From Bacteroidetes bacterium UBA6661 (GTDB taxonomy: Bacteria > Bacteroidota > Bacteroidia > AKYH767-A > OLB10): a stretch of 44,705 nt of DNA. A program made the translations under genes and the position numbers. Shown piece after piece: positions 15,524 through 24,645 of the stretch. Position 1 is the first letter of the stretch, and every line of letters starts with the position of its first letter. The notes beneath the pieces were generated by a model. It saw only the letters and a list, made by a program, of their open reading frames with translations. It was not told the origin of the DNA and ran no database searches. The stretch spans positions 1 to 44,705 of the forward strand of contig DKKR01000058.1 of NCBI GenBank assembly GCA_002455375.1, read 5' to 3'.

Positions 15524-16345
15524 TTAGTGTACCAACTCGTTAATTAACAATAATGGAATTTTTACTTGCTGCGAAATGTTGCCCGAGTTAAGTCTGGTAA
15601 ACCACTGCTCGAAAATGTTATGGCGATGTGGAAACATACACAACCAATCAGCATCATTATCACTTACAAACTGCAAAATACCCTCATGTATGTCATGATG
15701 TACAGGGAAAAATAATTTTACATCATTACCGGCCATTTCAGAAAAATCATCTATTCTAAGTTTATCTTTCTCCGTTTCATCCTGCACAACATTAAACAGA
15801 AGTATTTCTGATTTTAATGTAGCAATCATTTCTGCGACATGAAACACTTTATTTTTATTGTCCCCTGTTTTTCTATCGCAGGCAATTGCTATTTTTTTAA
15901 GTTTTCTGAAACTACATCCTTCGGGAATAAGCAATAACGGGCAAGATACAAGATTAATAATTGCTGTTGCAGTACTTCCAAACAGCCTGTCGGCTAACGT
16001 TGTTTTACCACGTTGTCCCATTACAAGCAAATCTGCATTTGTATCATGAACAACATTCAGAATACCATCAACAGTAAAATTAAAATCGGTTATAGTGTGA
16101 ATCATACCCTCATAACCTGTCTTATGCCTTACACGGGTAATTAATTCTTCCAATCTTAATTTAATATTCTTTTCTTCTTCCTCAGACGAAACTGAAATAT
16201 AGGGCATGTCGGTTACAGGAACCGGTATATGAAAAACGTGAAGCAAATACAAAGATGCCTTCAACTCTTTACATAGCGACAAAGAATATATCAAAGCATT
16301 TTCAGAACATTCCGAGAAGTCAGTAGTAACAACAATCTTTTCCAT
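15524..16345 (-). CDS. Tandem universal stress protein (two UspA domains)
   Basis: Cytoplasmic stress protein with two Usp folds: about residues 1-142 and 148-273. The first domain has a complete ATP-binding motif, G-2x-G-9x-GS, in MGQRGKTTLADRLFGSTA. The second domain lacks an obvious copy and ends near SQQVKIPLLLI, so only one site probably binds nucleotide. KIVVTTDFSECSENAL is the standard N-terminus. A UUCG-type hairpin and TGAC-N4-GTCA-like sequences lie in the leader region, which suggests controlled expression. Between this gene and the persulfide dioxygenase gene upstream there are 290 bases. Confidence 0.92.
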   Translation of the reverse strand: MEKIVVTTDFSECSENALIYSLSLCKELKASLYLLHVFHIPVPVTDMPYISVSSEEEEKNIKLRLEELITRVRHKTGYEGMIHTITDFNFTVDGILNVVHDTNADLLVMGQRGKTTLADRLFGSTATAIINLVSCPLLLIPEGCSFRKLKKIAIACDRKTGDNKNKVFHVAEMIATLKSEILLFNVVQDETEKDKLRIDDFSEMAGNDVKLFFPVHHDIHEGILQFVSDNDADWLCMFPHRHNIFEQWFTRLNSGNISQQVKIPLLLINELVH

Positions 16346-16373
16346 ACTTATTTTTCTTCGATATACCTATTAA

Positions 16374-16407
16374 GCAAAAACCGGTTGCCGAAGCAAACCG
16401 GTTTTGC
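16374..16407 (-). terminator. UUCG-loop hairpin with T run, intrinsic terminator or leader attenuator
   Basis: Read on the minus strand: a stem of about 12 bp with one bulge (AAAACCGGTTTGC / GCAACCGGTTTT) closed by a TTCG tetraloop and followed by TTTTT. It lies 229 bases after the dioxygenase stop and 28 bases before the usp ATG. It can end dioxygenase transcripts. If the usp promoter lies further upstream, it would act in the usp leader instead. Confidence 0.7.
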
Positions 16408-16526
16408 AACCCTAACACTAAATCAAATATTTTTATTTTAACCCGGAAGCGTATTTTCAAACCGGAATTTTATTGCTTTCCTTTTAATTAACGATGTAAA
16501 AGTATTTCCTTCATTATAATCTAAAA

Positions 16527-16576
16527 ATGACTTTAAGCAACCCATAAAGCGACTTTTGTCATAAATTTAAAGTCAT
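16527..16576. promoter_or_regulatory. Cluster of ATGACTTTAA / GACTTTTGTC half sites upstream of usp
   Basis: Contains ATGACTTTAA (16527-16536), GCGACTTTTGTCAT (16549-16562, a near-dyad of TGAC-N4-GTCA form) and TTAAAGTCAT (16567-16576, exact complement of the first). The outer pair makes a 10-bp inverted repeat spaced by 30 bases. The centre resembles the palindrome at 18058-18073 near the copper ATPase gene. The layout suggests a Crp/Fnr-type binding site; no direct evidence. Confidence 0.4.
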
Positions 16577-16635
16577 GTGAACAAAATCTGTTTTTATCTA
16601 CCCCTTATTATATTACCAATACACTTCTGTTCAGA

Positions 16636-18012
16636 CTATACCGACTCCACATACTGTGGCTGAAATGCACTTACTGCATCAAACCCTCCTGAAATATTTA
16701 CCACCTGATTTATCCCATTACGTTTAAGAATTGATGCTGCCATCATACTATGATACCCACCTTTGCACACTAATAAATATTTAGTGTCTGAGTTAAATTC
16801 ATTCAGACGGTGAGGTAACTCATCTAATGGAATACTCAGACTTCTTTTTATATGCCGTTCCTTAAAGTTCTGATGGCTTCTTAAATCCACCAAAATGTAT
16901 CCTTCATTTTCAAACAAAAAATAAAAATCTTCTGCATCAATATTTTCAACACTGTCCACCGGCTCTCCTATATCTTTCCATGCATTTATTCCTCCTTGTA
17001 AAATACCTCTCACATTTTCTATTCCTATCTGTGCCAAAGCACCTATGGCTTCTTTTTCTCTACCATTGTCACAGACTAATAAAACCGGATAGTCAGGATC
17101 GAGTAAAATACCTGCCCATGTTGCAAACGAGCCATCAAGACCAATGTTTACAGAACCTTTAATAAAGGCTTTCGAAAACTCTAATTCATTTCTTGTGTCC
17201 ACTATCAACGCACGCTGTGTTTCTGCTTTGAAATTTACCGGTGATAGAAAATTCAGATTGTTACGAAACACCTCTTTCATAGGTCGGCAACCCATAATAT
17301 TAATACTCATGACCTTAAAAAAATATTCCGGTGGCACACTCAGACCTGAAGTTATTTCATTGGTAAATTTTTCGAGTGAAATATCTTTTAAAGCATAGTT
17401 TCTCTTCTTTTGTTCGCCAATGGTAGTGAACTTTTCTTTACCCGGATTTTTTCCACAGAACGAACCGGCACCATGTCCGGGATAAACTACAAGCTCATCA
17501 GGCAATGATTTAATAATATCGTTAATAGAGTGATATAAATACGCTGACAATTCAACTGCATTTTTATTACCGCTCATTAAATCAGGACGACCAACATCAC
17601 CAACAAACAATGTATCACCTGTAAAAATTGCAATTGGCTGTCCAATGCTATTATTCAATAAATAACAAACCGACTCCATGGTATGTCCCGGTGTATGCAA
17701 AACTTTAATACTGCATCCTTCAAGATTAAATCCTTCATTATGTCTTGCACTGTATGAGGGATAAGCCACTCGCACCTGAGGTCCATAAACTATTGTTGCT
17801 CCCGTTTTATCGGCAAGTTCTAAATGACCTGAAACAAAATCGGCATGTATGTGCGTTTCAAAAATATATTTTAAAGTAAGTTCTTTATCTTTTAAATATG
17901 ACAAATAATGTTCTATGTCTCTGACCGGGTCAATAATAACCGCTTCCTTTCCGCTTGAAATAATATAGCTGAATTGTGAATGACCCTGATTATAAAATTG
18001 CTTAATTTGCAT
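16636..18012 (-). CDS. Persulfide dioxygenase-rhodanese fusion (metallo-beta-lactamase fold, CstB/ETHE1-like)
   Basis: Probably oxidises or transfers sulfane sulfur in sulfide detoxification. N-terminal metallo-beta-lactamase domain (about 1-240) has H54-x-H56-x-D58 in THIHADFVSGH, H110 (HTPGH) and D133 (TGDTLFVGD); H54, H110 and D133 match the iron ligands of ETHE1-type persulfide dioxygenases. Two rhodanese domains follow (about 262-352 and 362-455). Both keep an active-site cysteine position: C314 in VCDNGRE and C416 in VCKGGY. The order and 458-residue length resemble CstB. It is divergent from the copper ATPase gene; the region between holds a palindrome. Confidence 0.88.
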   Translation of the reverse strand: MQIKQFYNQGHSQFSYIISSGKEAVIIDPVRDIEHYLSYLKDKELTLKYIFETHIHADFVSGHLELADKTGATIVYGPQVRVAYPSYSARHNEGFNLEGCSIKVLHTPGHTMESVCYLLNNSIGQPIAIFTGDTLFVGDVGRPDLMSGNKNAVELSAYLYHSINDIIKSLPDELVVYPGHGAGSFCGKNPGKEKFTTIGEQKKRNYALKDISLEKFTNEITSGLSVPPEYFFKVMSINIMGCRPMKEVFRNNLNFLSPVNFKAETQRALIVDTRNELEFSKAFIKGSVNIGLDGSFATWAGILLDPDYPVLLVCDNGREKEAIGALAQIGIENVRGILQGGINAWKDIGEPVDSVENIDAEDFYFLFENEGYILVDLRSHQNFKERHIKRSLSIPLDELPHRLNEFNSDTKYLLVCKGGYHSMMAASILKRNGINQVVNISGGFDAVSAFQPQYVESV

Positions 18013-18057
18013 AGTGACTTGAATGTGGCAAATGTTTTATTTCGAGACAACAACTGA

Positions 18058-18073
18058 AATGACTTTAGTCATT
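18058..18073. promoter_or_regulatory. Perfect palindrome between persulfide dioxygenase and copper ATPase genes
   Basis: AATGACT-TT-AGTCATT is a 7-bp inverted repeat (TGAC-N4-GTCA core), 46 bases before the dioxygenase ATG and 75 bases before the ATPase ATG. A related near-dyad lies upstream of usp at 16549-16562. The form suits a dimeric Crp/Fnr-family regulator acting on both divergent genes. Confidence 0.5.
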
Positions 18074-18147
18074 CTTACCAAGAATTAATATCAACACCTA
18101 CATTCTTTATCAATTGTAATATTGTCAGGCAAATTAGGTTGGAGGCT

Positions 18148-20541
18148 ATGAGCAATACAGATACTGTAAATAAAGTGAAATGCTATCATTGTGGTGATGA
18201 CTGTGATGAACAGGTTATCACAAGCGATGAGCATACTTTTTGTTGTACCGGCTGTAAGTTGGTTTATGAAATTCTGCGTGAAAATAATTTGTGTAACTAT
18301 TACAACCTGAACAACAATCCGGGCATTAAACAGTCTGATATTCTTCAAAAGCGATTAGCCTTTTTAGATGACCCTGCTATTGAAAATCAATTGATAAGTT
18401 TCAGAGATAAAAATGAAACCATCATCACCTTTTACATTCCGGCTATGCATTGCAGCAGTTGCATCTGGCTGCTCGAAAATTTTCAGAAGGTGGATGAAGG
18501 AGTACTTTCTTCAAGAGTTGATTTTGTTCGAAAAGAGTTGCGTTTGGTTTACAATCATCATAAAACTTCACTCCGAAAAATAGCAGAAAAACTCTCACAA
18601 ACAGGCTATGAACCGGCACTGCAACTTGATGCTATTGAAAAGAAAAAAACAAAAAAAGCCAACAGAAGTCGTATTATCAGAATTGGTGTTGCCGGTTTTT
18701 GCTCAGGAAATATTATGATGCTCAGTTTTCCTGAATACTTTTCTTCCGGAAATAATATTGATGCTTCATTACAAACTCTATTCAGTTATCTGATTTTAAT
18801 ACTTGCATTGCCTGTGTTTTTTTACAGTGCAAACGAGTTCTTTATTAAATCGTGGCAAGCACTTAAACAAAAATCCTCTTCAATAGATTTACCTATTGCC
18901 ATAGGTATAACAGTAATTTTTTTACGGAGTGCTTATGAAATAATTACACAAACAGGTTCAGGATTTTTTGACAGCGGCAGTGGACTTGTTTTCTTTATGC
19001 TTATTGGTCGCTGGTTTCAGGATTTTACTTTTGATAGTTTAGCTTTCGACAGAGATTTTAAATCGTACTTTCCCATAGCAGTTACTTCTATAAAAAATGG
19101 CCACGAAAAAGAAGTACAGATTAATGATTTGAAAGTTAATGACAGAATCCTTATCAGAAACAATGAAATTATTCCGGCAGATTGTATTTTACTTAAAGGC
19201 AATGCTTCGGTAGATTATCATTTTGTAACCGGTGAGTCGCTACCCGTTTCACATGCAGCCGGTGAATATATTTATGCTGGCGGTAAACAGGCTGGTGCCA
19301 TGATTGAACTTCAGGTGATGAAAGAAGTTTCGCAAAGCTACTTAGTACAATTGTGGAATAGCAACTGGAATAAACAAGATATAAGCAGGTTTGAAAAGTT
19401 AGTGAATGCCATCAGCCGTTGGTTTATTGTAGTAACTTTTTCTATTTCTACAGCTGCTGCTATCTATTGGTGGAATACAGATGTTCATAAAGCCATTAAT
19501 GCATTTACAGCAGTGCTTGTAATTGCCTGCCCCTGTGCATTGGCTTTATCTGCACCTTTTACTTATGGAAACATCCTACGCATTTTGGGTAGAAATAAAA
19601 TCTACATGCGCAACTATCGTGTACTCGAAAAAATTGCTGATGCTGACACTATAGTTTTTGATAAGACAGGAACATTAACCAAGAACAATGTTTCTGAAAT
19701 AAGTTATCATGGACATCCGCTGGATGATGTGGACAAAACAATGCTATTATCGCTATTCAGACAATCATCACATCCGTTAAGCAAATTACTGCAACAACAT
19801 TTGCAAGCCAATAAATTTTATCCATGCAACAACTTTGTAGAGGTTGCCGGTAAAGGCGTTAGTGCAGTAATAAATAATAAAAACATTAAAGCCGGAACAG
19901 TCGACTGGGCAGAAGTAAATAATGAAAATGAGGAAAATGCAACAGCAGTTTTTATCAATATTGACAACTTTAAAAAGGGTAAATTTCTTTTCAGTAATAT
20001 TTATCGTGATGGGTTGAACACCATATCTCATAAACTGAATCACAACCATAGTTTAGTGGTACTTACAGGTGATAACGAAAGTGAAAGAAATAACCTGACC
20101 AGCTTATTGGGTAATGCCGAATTAAGATTTAATCAAAAACCTGAAGATAAAAGAAACTACATTATTGATTTAATAAACAGTAAGAAAAATGTGCTAATGA
20201 TTGGTGATGGTTTGAATGATGCAGGTGCTCTGCTTGCAGCAAATACCGGAATTTCCGTTACCGACAACACCAATAACTTTACTCCTGCAAGCGACACTAT
20301 TATGGATGCTGCTGCATTACGTCAACTACCGGAATTGATTAATTTATCCAAATCAGCAGTAACGATAATTATCATCAGCTTTATTATTTCTTTACTCTAT
20401 AATTTTATTGGATTAGCCTTTGCTGTCAGTGGTACACTTTCGCCATTGTTTGCAGCTATATTAATGCCTATTAGCACTATCAGTCTTGTACTCTTTACTG
20501 TTGGTGCAAGTACAATAAAAGCACGGCTGTCAGGATTTTAA
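18148..20541 (+). CDS. ccoI: CcoI/FixI-type copper-transporting P1B ATPase
   Basis: Membrane ATPase thought to export copper for assembly of cbb3-type cytochrome oxidase. The start is the ATG at 18148, with GGAGG just upstream; a TTG at 18139 is in frame. The N-terminus has a cysteine-rich zinc-finger-like region typical of CcoI (CYHCGDDC and CCTGCKLVY, residues 12-40) and a heavy-metal domain with C102-x-x-C105 (AMHCSSC). Then come membrane helices, TGES (361-364), CPC (461-463), phosphorylated D505 in DKTGTLT, and GDGLND. Length 797. No ccoNOP genes are in the window. It ends 4 bases inside the convergent kinase gene. Confidence 0.92.
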   Translation: MSNTDTVNKVKCYHCGDDCDEQVITSDEHTFCCTGCKLVYEILRENNLCNYYNLNNNPGIKQSDILQKRLAFLDDPAIENQLISFRDKNETIITFYIPAMHCSSCIWLLENFQKVDEGVLSSRVDFVRKELRLVYNHHKTSLRKIAEKLSQTGYEPALQLDAIEKKKTKKANRSRIIRIGVAGFCSGNIMMLSFPEYFSSGNNIDASLQTLFSYLILILALPVFFYSANEFFIKSWQALKQKSSSIDLPIAIGITVIFLRSAYEIITQTGSGFFDSGSGLVFFMLIGRWFQDFTFDSLAFDRDFKSYFPIAVTSIKNGHEKEVQINDLKVNDRILIRNNEIIPADCILLKGNASVDYHFVTGESLPVSHAAGEYIYAGGKQAGAMIELQVMKEVSQSYLVQLWNSNWNKQDISRFEKLVNAISRWFIVVTFSISTAAAIYWWNTDVHKAINAFTAVLVIACPCALALSAPFTYGNILRILGRNKIYMRNYRVLEKIADADTIVFDKTGTLTKNNVSEISYHGHPLDDVDKTMLLSLFRQSSHPLSKLLQQHLQANKFYPCNNFVEVAGKGVSAVINNKNIKAGTVDWAEVNNENEENATAVFINIDNFKKGKFLFSNIYRDGLNTISHKLNHNHSLVVLTGDNESERNNLTSLLGNAELRFNQKPEDKRNYIIDLINSKKNVLMIGDGLNDAGALLAANTGISVTDNTNNFTPASDTIMDAAALRQLPELINLSKSAVTIIIISFIISLLYNFIGLAFAVSGTLSPLFAAILMPISTISLVLFTVGASTIKARLSGF

Positions 20542-21677
20542 ATCTTAGATTTTTTCCAATTAAAGTGAACCTCTGTACCGCACTTTACAGTTGGAGAAAA
20601 CCATACTGTTCCACCATATTCTTCTACCACCTTCTTCACAATGCTAAGACCTACACCTGATGAGGGTACTACCGATGACGGAAGTGTTTGAAAAAGTTCG
20701 AAAATAATTTTTTGATGTTGTGGTTTTATTCCGGGTCCGTTATCTGCAACAACAAATTCATAAGAATCATTTTTCTCTGAAACAGAAATGTCAATAGTGC
20801 TTTTATCGGAAGGATTAAAAAACATGGCATTTTGAATCAGCTCTTTCAGCACAAGTTGCAATGCTGTCCTGTCTGTTTGCATCTCTAAAACTGAAGAATC
20901 AATATTCAGTGATACTTTTCTATCACCCTGCAGCTCAGCTACAATTTGTCTGATCATTTTTTCAGGTGAAATCATATCCTGATGATGTTTTGTGTTGCCA
21001 GAACGTGCATAACGTAACAAGCCATCAAGAAGTAATTTCATCTTCGCTACTCTGTTTCTAAGCAGCCCAATGTTTTCTTTACTCTCATCAGAAATCTGTG
21101 ATTGCAAATCTTCTTCAAGCCACTGCACAAGATTCTCAATGGCACGCAATGGTGCATTTAAGTCATGCGAGAGGATGTAAAGAAATTTATCAAGATGATC
21201 GTTCAGCCTTTTCAGTTTTTCCTCCTGCTCTCTGTACTTCAGTTTATAGCGGCAACCGAATTCAAAAATTGAAACTATTTTCTGTGTCTCTTCAATATCT
21301 AATGGCTTTGGAATAAAATCAAACGACCCGGTTTCAAACTCCTCGAGCGAGGGACGTTCGCTCTTGGCAATGGCAGAAACAAAAATGATGGGTATATGCT
21401 TTGTCTTGGGATTAGCGCGAAGCAATTGTGCCACCTCAACGCCATCCATGTCAGGCATCTGAATGTCTAACAATATCAAATCAATAGGTTCTTCCATTAG
21501 TAATTTTAAAGCCTCATTTCCTGAAAAAGCTTTTATAAGTATTCTGCTTTCATCTTCTAGAATGCCTTCGAGGGTTAACAAGTTGGCCGGAATATCATCA
21601 ACTAATAGAATTTTTAATGGTGCTTTGTCTGTGGCTTGTATGCTACGACCCGACAGCTCTGATGTGTTGATTATCAT
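20538..21677 (-). CDS. Receiver-histidine kinase hybrid, cytoplasmic
   Basis: The protein begins with a receiver domain (about residues 21-140; D71 in LILLDIQMPDMDG, K125 in FIPKPLD). A coiled linker follows, then a kinase core with phosphoacceptor H172 in FLYILSHDLNAPLRA and ATPase boxes (QNAMFFNPSD, DNGPGIKPQHQ, GVGLSIVKKVVEEYGG). There is no membrane segment and no sensor domain, so its input probably comes by phosphotransfer from another kinase. 379 residues. It is tail-to-tail with the copper ATPase gene (4-base overlap); functional linkage is not implied. Confidence 0.9.
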   Translation of the reverse strand: MIINTSELSGRSIQATDKAPLKILLVDDIPANLLTLEGILEDESRILIKAFSGNEALKLLMEEPIDLILLDIQMPDMDGVEVAQLLRANPKTKHIPIIFVSAIAKSERPSLEEFETGSFDFIPKPLDIEETQKIVSIFEFGCRYKLKYREQEEKLKRLNDHLDKFLYILSHDLNAPLRAIENLVQWLEEDLQSQISDESKENIGLLRNRVAKMKLLLDGLLRYARSGNTKHHQDMISPEKMIRQIVAELQGDRKVSLNIDSSVLEMQTDRTALQLVLKELIQNAMFFNPSDKSTIDISVSEKNDSYEFVVADNGPGIKPQHQKIIFELFQTLPSSVVPSSGVGLSIVKKVVEEYGGTVWFSPTVKCGTEVHFNWKKSKI

Positions 21678-21753
21678 TTTTTAGACTTAATATTGCCGTG
21701 TTTTACGCTGGCTGAATAAAAAGGTTGCTATTACATTACTTTTAGGCATTTAA

Positions 21754-22641
21754 ATGAACTTCTGTATGGAATTACTTACACCGCAAAATTTTAAAGATTA
21801 TGAACTGCTCGATAGCGGAAATTTCGAAAAGTTAGAGCGTTTTGGTCAGTACATTACCATCAGACCCGAGCCACAGGCCGTGTGGAACAGACAAAAAAAA
21901 GAGGCTGATTGGCTTAAAGAAGCACATGTAAAGTTTGTAGCAAAAAACAGCTCGTCAGGTACATGGAAAAAACTTAAAGAGATTCCCGACCGATGGCATA
22001 TTGCCTATGCATTGCCTGATGCAAAACAAATTCGACTTAGGCTGGCATTAACATCATTTAAACATGTAGGCGTTTTTCCTGAACAGGCAGTAAACTGGGA
22101 TTTTATTTATCATTCCGTCAAAAAATTAGATGTAGTGCAACCAAAAGTACTCAACCTCTTTGCCTATACCGGTGCAGCTACTCTTGCTGCTAAAGTTGCC
22201 GGTGCCGACATCATTCATCTTGACTCAATAAAACAGGTTATTACTTGGGCAAAAGAAAATATGACACTGAGTGGGTTGGATAACATTCGCTGGTTGGTTG
22301 AAGATGCCATGACATTTGTAAAACGAGAAGTAAAACGCGGGAAAAAATATCAGGGAATTATTTTAGATCCTCCTGCCTACGGTCATGGGCCAAATGGCGA
22401 AAACTGGAAATTAGAAGATGAGATAAATGAAATGCTTGCCAACGTTAGGTTGCTGCTTGAAGAAAATCACTTTCTTGTCCTCAACACCTATTCACTTGGT
22501 TTTTCATCAATAATTTTAGATAACCTTCTTGACGAACATTTTAGTAAAAACATCAAACGACAGTCGGGAGAAATTTTTCTGCAAAGCACTGCAGGAGCAA
22601 GACTTCCATTAGGTGTCTTTGCAAGGCATTGCACGGTATAA
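21754..22641 (+). CDS. RlmI/RlmK-like SAM-dependent methyltransferase
   Basis: Class I methyltransferase of the 23S rRNA cytosine-C5 methyltransferase-like group (PF10672 type). SAM-binding motif I is VLNLFAYTGAATLAAKVAGA (about 131-150), with an acidic motif II in IIHLDSIKQVI, and the catalytic-type IILDPPAYGHG near 210. The start is uncertain: ATG at 21754 gives 295 residues, while ATG at 21766 (MELLTPQNFKDYELLDSG) fits related proteins better. No PUA domain is present, unlike RlmI. The RNA target cannot be told. Confidence 0.85.
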   Translation: MNFCMELLTPQNFKDYELLDSGNFEKLERFGQYITIRPEPQAVWNRQKKEADWLKEAHVKFVAKNSSSGTWKKLKEIPDRWHIAYALPDAKQIRLRLALTSFKHVGVFPEQAVNWDFIYHSVKKLDVVQPKVLNLFAYTGAATLAAKVAGADIIHLDSIKQVITWAKENMTLSGLDNIRWLVEDAMTFVKREVKRGKKYQGIILDPPAYGHGPNGENWKLEDEINEMLANVRLLLEENHFLVLNTYSLGFSSIILDNLLDEHFSKNIKRQSGEIFLQSTAGARLPLGVFARHCTV

Positions 22642-22646
22642 TTTTT

Positions 22647-23489
22647 TTACAGCGCTGCGTTATCAATCAGTCTTACATCATTCGCAAAAACAGCAACAAA
22701 AATTCGTGCCGACTGTGTGTCTGACCATTGTTGTAAAGGCTGTAGATTTACTGCATCAGCAATTTCAATATATTCAACTTTAAAAGGAGCTACTTCTTCA
22801 ATCATACTTCTCACCTTTGAGCAAACTTCGTAAACGGGCAGTACGTTTTTCAGTTGTCGGGCATGTTGCATAGCCTTGTAAATTATAGATGCATTATGAC
22901 GTACGGTTTTGTTTAATCTGACATTGCGCGAGCTCATGGCAAGACCATTGGGCTCACGAAGTGTAGGGCAGCCTGTTACAATAATATTAGGATGTAATGC
23001 TTTAGCCATTTTTCTGATAACGGCAAGTTGCTGAAAATCTTTCTCTCCAAAATAAGCAACATCAGGTTTAACCCATGAAAATAGCTTATGAACAATAGTT
23101 ATTACTCCGGCAAAATGTCCAGGACGGAATTTACCTTCCATAATGTTTGCAAGATTGCCCAAATCAAACTGCAAGGGTTGTTCATCTCCTGAATAAACTT
23201 CTGATGTTTCCGGTGCAAACAAAGCATTACAGCCTGCCGATTCAAGCATCTGCATATCGCTGTCTAACGCACGTGGATATTTTTTTAAATCATCAGGATT
23301 ATTAAACTGCAATGGATTTACAAAAATGCTGGCAATAGTAAAATCGTTTTCAAGCAGCGATTGTTTAATTAATGAAATATGCCCTTCGTGCAATGCCCCC
23401 ATTGTTGGTACAAAACCAATGTTGATATGCTCGTGTTTCTTGCTGCTAACAATTTGAGATAGTGAGTGTATGTCCTTAATTAATTTCAT
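22647..23489 (-). CDS. panC: PanC, pantothenate synthetase
   Basis: Joins pantoate and beta-alanine using ATP in vitamin B5/CoA synthesis. The start is the ATG at 23489 (MKLIKDI), with a TTG six codons upstream. Motifs: VPTMGALHEGH (HIGH-type, H34-H37), FVNPLQFN, YFGEKDFQQL, and SSRNVRL near 180 (KMSKS-like). 280 residues, normal. No panB or panD is next to it. It is convergent with the methyltransferase gene (5 bases apart) and divergent from mutY. Confidence 0.95.
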   Translation of the reverse strand: MKLIKDIHSLSQIVSSKKHEHINIGFVPTMGALHEGHISLIKQSLLENDFTIASIFVNPLQFNNPDDLKKYPRALDSDMQMLESAGCNALFAPETSEVYSGDEQPLQFDLGNLANIMEGKFRPGHFAGVITIVHKLFSWVKPDVAYFGEKDFQQLAVIRKMAKALHPNIIVTGCPTLREPNGLAMSSRNVRLNKTVRHNASIIYKAMQHARQLKNVLPVYEVCSKVRSMIEEVAPFKVEYIEIADAVNLQPLQQWSDTQSARIFVAVFANDVRLIDNAAL

Positions 23490-23592
23490 AACAAAAAGCG
23501 AAGGCAATGATAAGTAAATTTAACTGTAGCTGAATTGTCGGGTAAATTATATCTGTAACTATTTTTTATAATGACTTTCTTTGCCAAATCAA

Positions 23593-24645
23593 ATGAATAT
23601 TTCAAACAAACTTATTTTATGGTATGAACGCAACAAGCGCGAGTTACCTTTTCGCAGCACAAAGGATGCTTATAGAATATGGTTGAGCGAAGTTATTCTT
23701 CAACAGACAAGAGTAGAACAGGGATTGCCTTATTACTATCGGTTTTTGGAATCATTTCCTACAGTGAAACATCTTGCCAAAGCATCAGAAACCGAAGTAC
23801 TCAAGTTGTGGCAGGGATTAGGATATTATTCAAGAGGACGAAATCTTTTGGCCACAGCACAACATATTACCAAAATACTTCACAATAAATTTCCTTCAAA
23901 TTATCTTGAGCTTAAAAAACTAAAAGGTGTAGGCGATTACACTGCAGCAGCAATTGCTTCAATGGCATTTAATGAGCCTGTCTTTACTGTTGATGGTAAT
24001 GTGACTCGTGTATTGTCACGATTGTTTGCAGAAAAAACCACCCCTAACAGTTCCGTGGGGAAAAAAGTTTTTCAGCAATTAGCAGAGAACATAGGCAATA
24101 AAAAATTTCCGGGCTTACACAATCAGGCAATGATGGAACTTGGTGCTTTGGTTTGTACACCACGAAATCCTAAGTGTGAAATCTGTCCTTTGCAAAGTCA
24201 TTGTTTGGCATATCAACAAAAGCAACAACTTAATTTTCCGGTAAAAAGTAAAAAGATTAAAATCAAAGAGCGACACTTTTGTTTTATCATACTTCTTTAC
24301 AGAAACAAATTTTATATCAGGCAACGTAATGGAAACGACATCTGGAAAAACCTCTATGAATTTCCATTGCTCGAAACCCAAACAAAAATATCATCAGCCT
24401 CTATCAGCAAATTTGCAAAAAACTATGGTGTTACAAAATATGAATCAGGAAGAACACATATTCATAAACTGACACATCAACATATTCATGCATCATACAT
24501 TGTTGCACATTTAAGCAAACCTATATCACCAAAAAAATTTCCTGAGTTAAAAGCAGTTGATGCCGAAGATTTTAAAAACAATTTTCCACATCCAAGGCTG
24601 ATCGAAAAAATACTTTCAGAAAATAATTACTTTGATCTGCTATAA
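23593..24645 (+). CDS. mutY: MutY, A/G-specific adenine glycosylase
   Basis: Removes adenine mispaired with 8-oxoguanine. From the ATG at 23593 (a TTG precedes by four codons) it has 350 residues. Catalytic E33 is in LSEVILQQTR and D134 in TVDGNVTRV. The helix-hairpin-helix is LKGVGDYTAAAIAS. The iron-sulfur cluster cysteines C188, C195, C198 and C204 follow the C-x6-C-x2-C-x5-C spacing. The C-terminal NUDIX-like domain (about 228-350) recognises 8-oxoG. Its stop directly abuts the stop of the convergent M23 peptidase gene. Confidence 0.96.
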   Translation: MNISNKLILWYERNKRELPFRSTKDAYRIWLSEVILQQTRVEQGLPYYYRFLESFPTVKHLAKASETEVLKLWQGLGYYSRGRNLLATAQHITKILHNKFPSNYLELKKLKGVGDYTAAAIASMAFNEPVFTVDGNVTRVLSRLFAEKTTPNSSVGKKVFQQLAENIGNKKFPGLHNQAMMELGALVCTPRNPKCEICPLQSHCLAYQQKQQLNFPVKSKKIKIKERHFCFIILLYRNKFYIRQRNGNDIWKNLYEFPLLETQTKISSASISKFAKNYGVTKYESGRTHIHKLTHQHIHASYIVAHLSKPISPKKFPELKAVDAEDFKNNFPHPRLIEKILSENNYFDLL

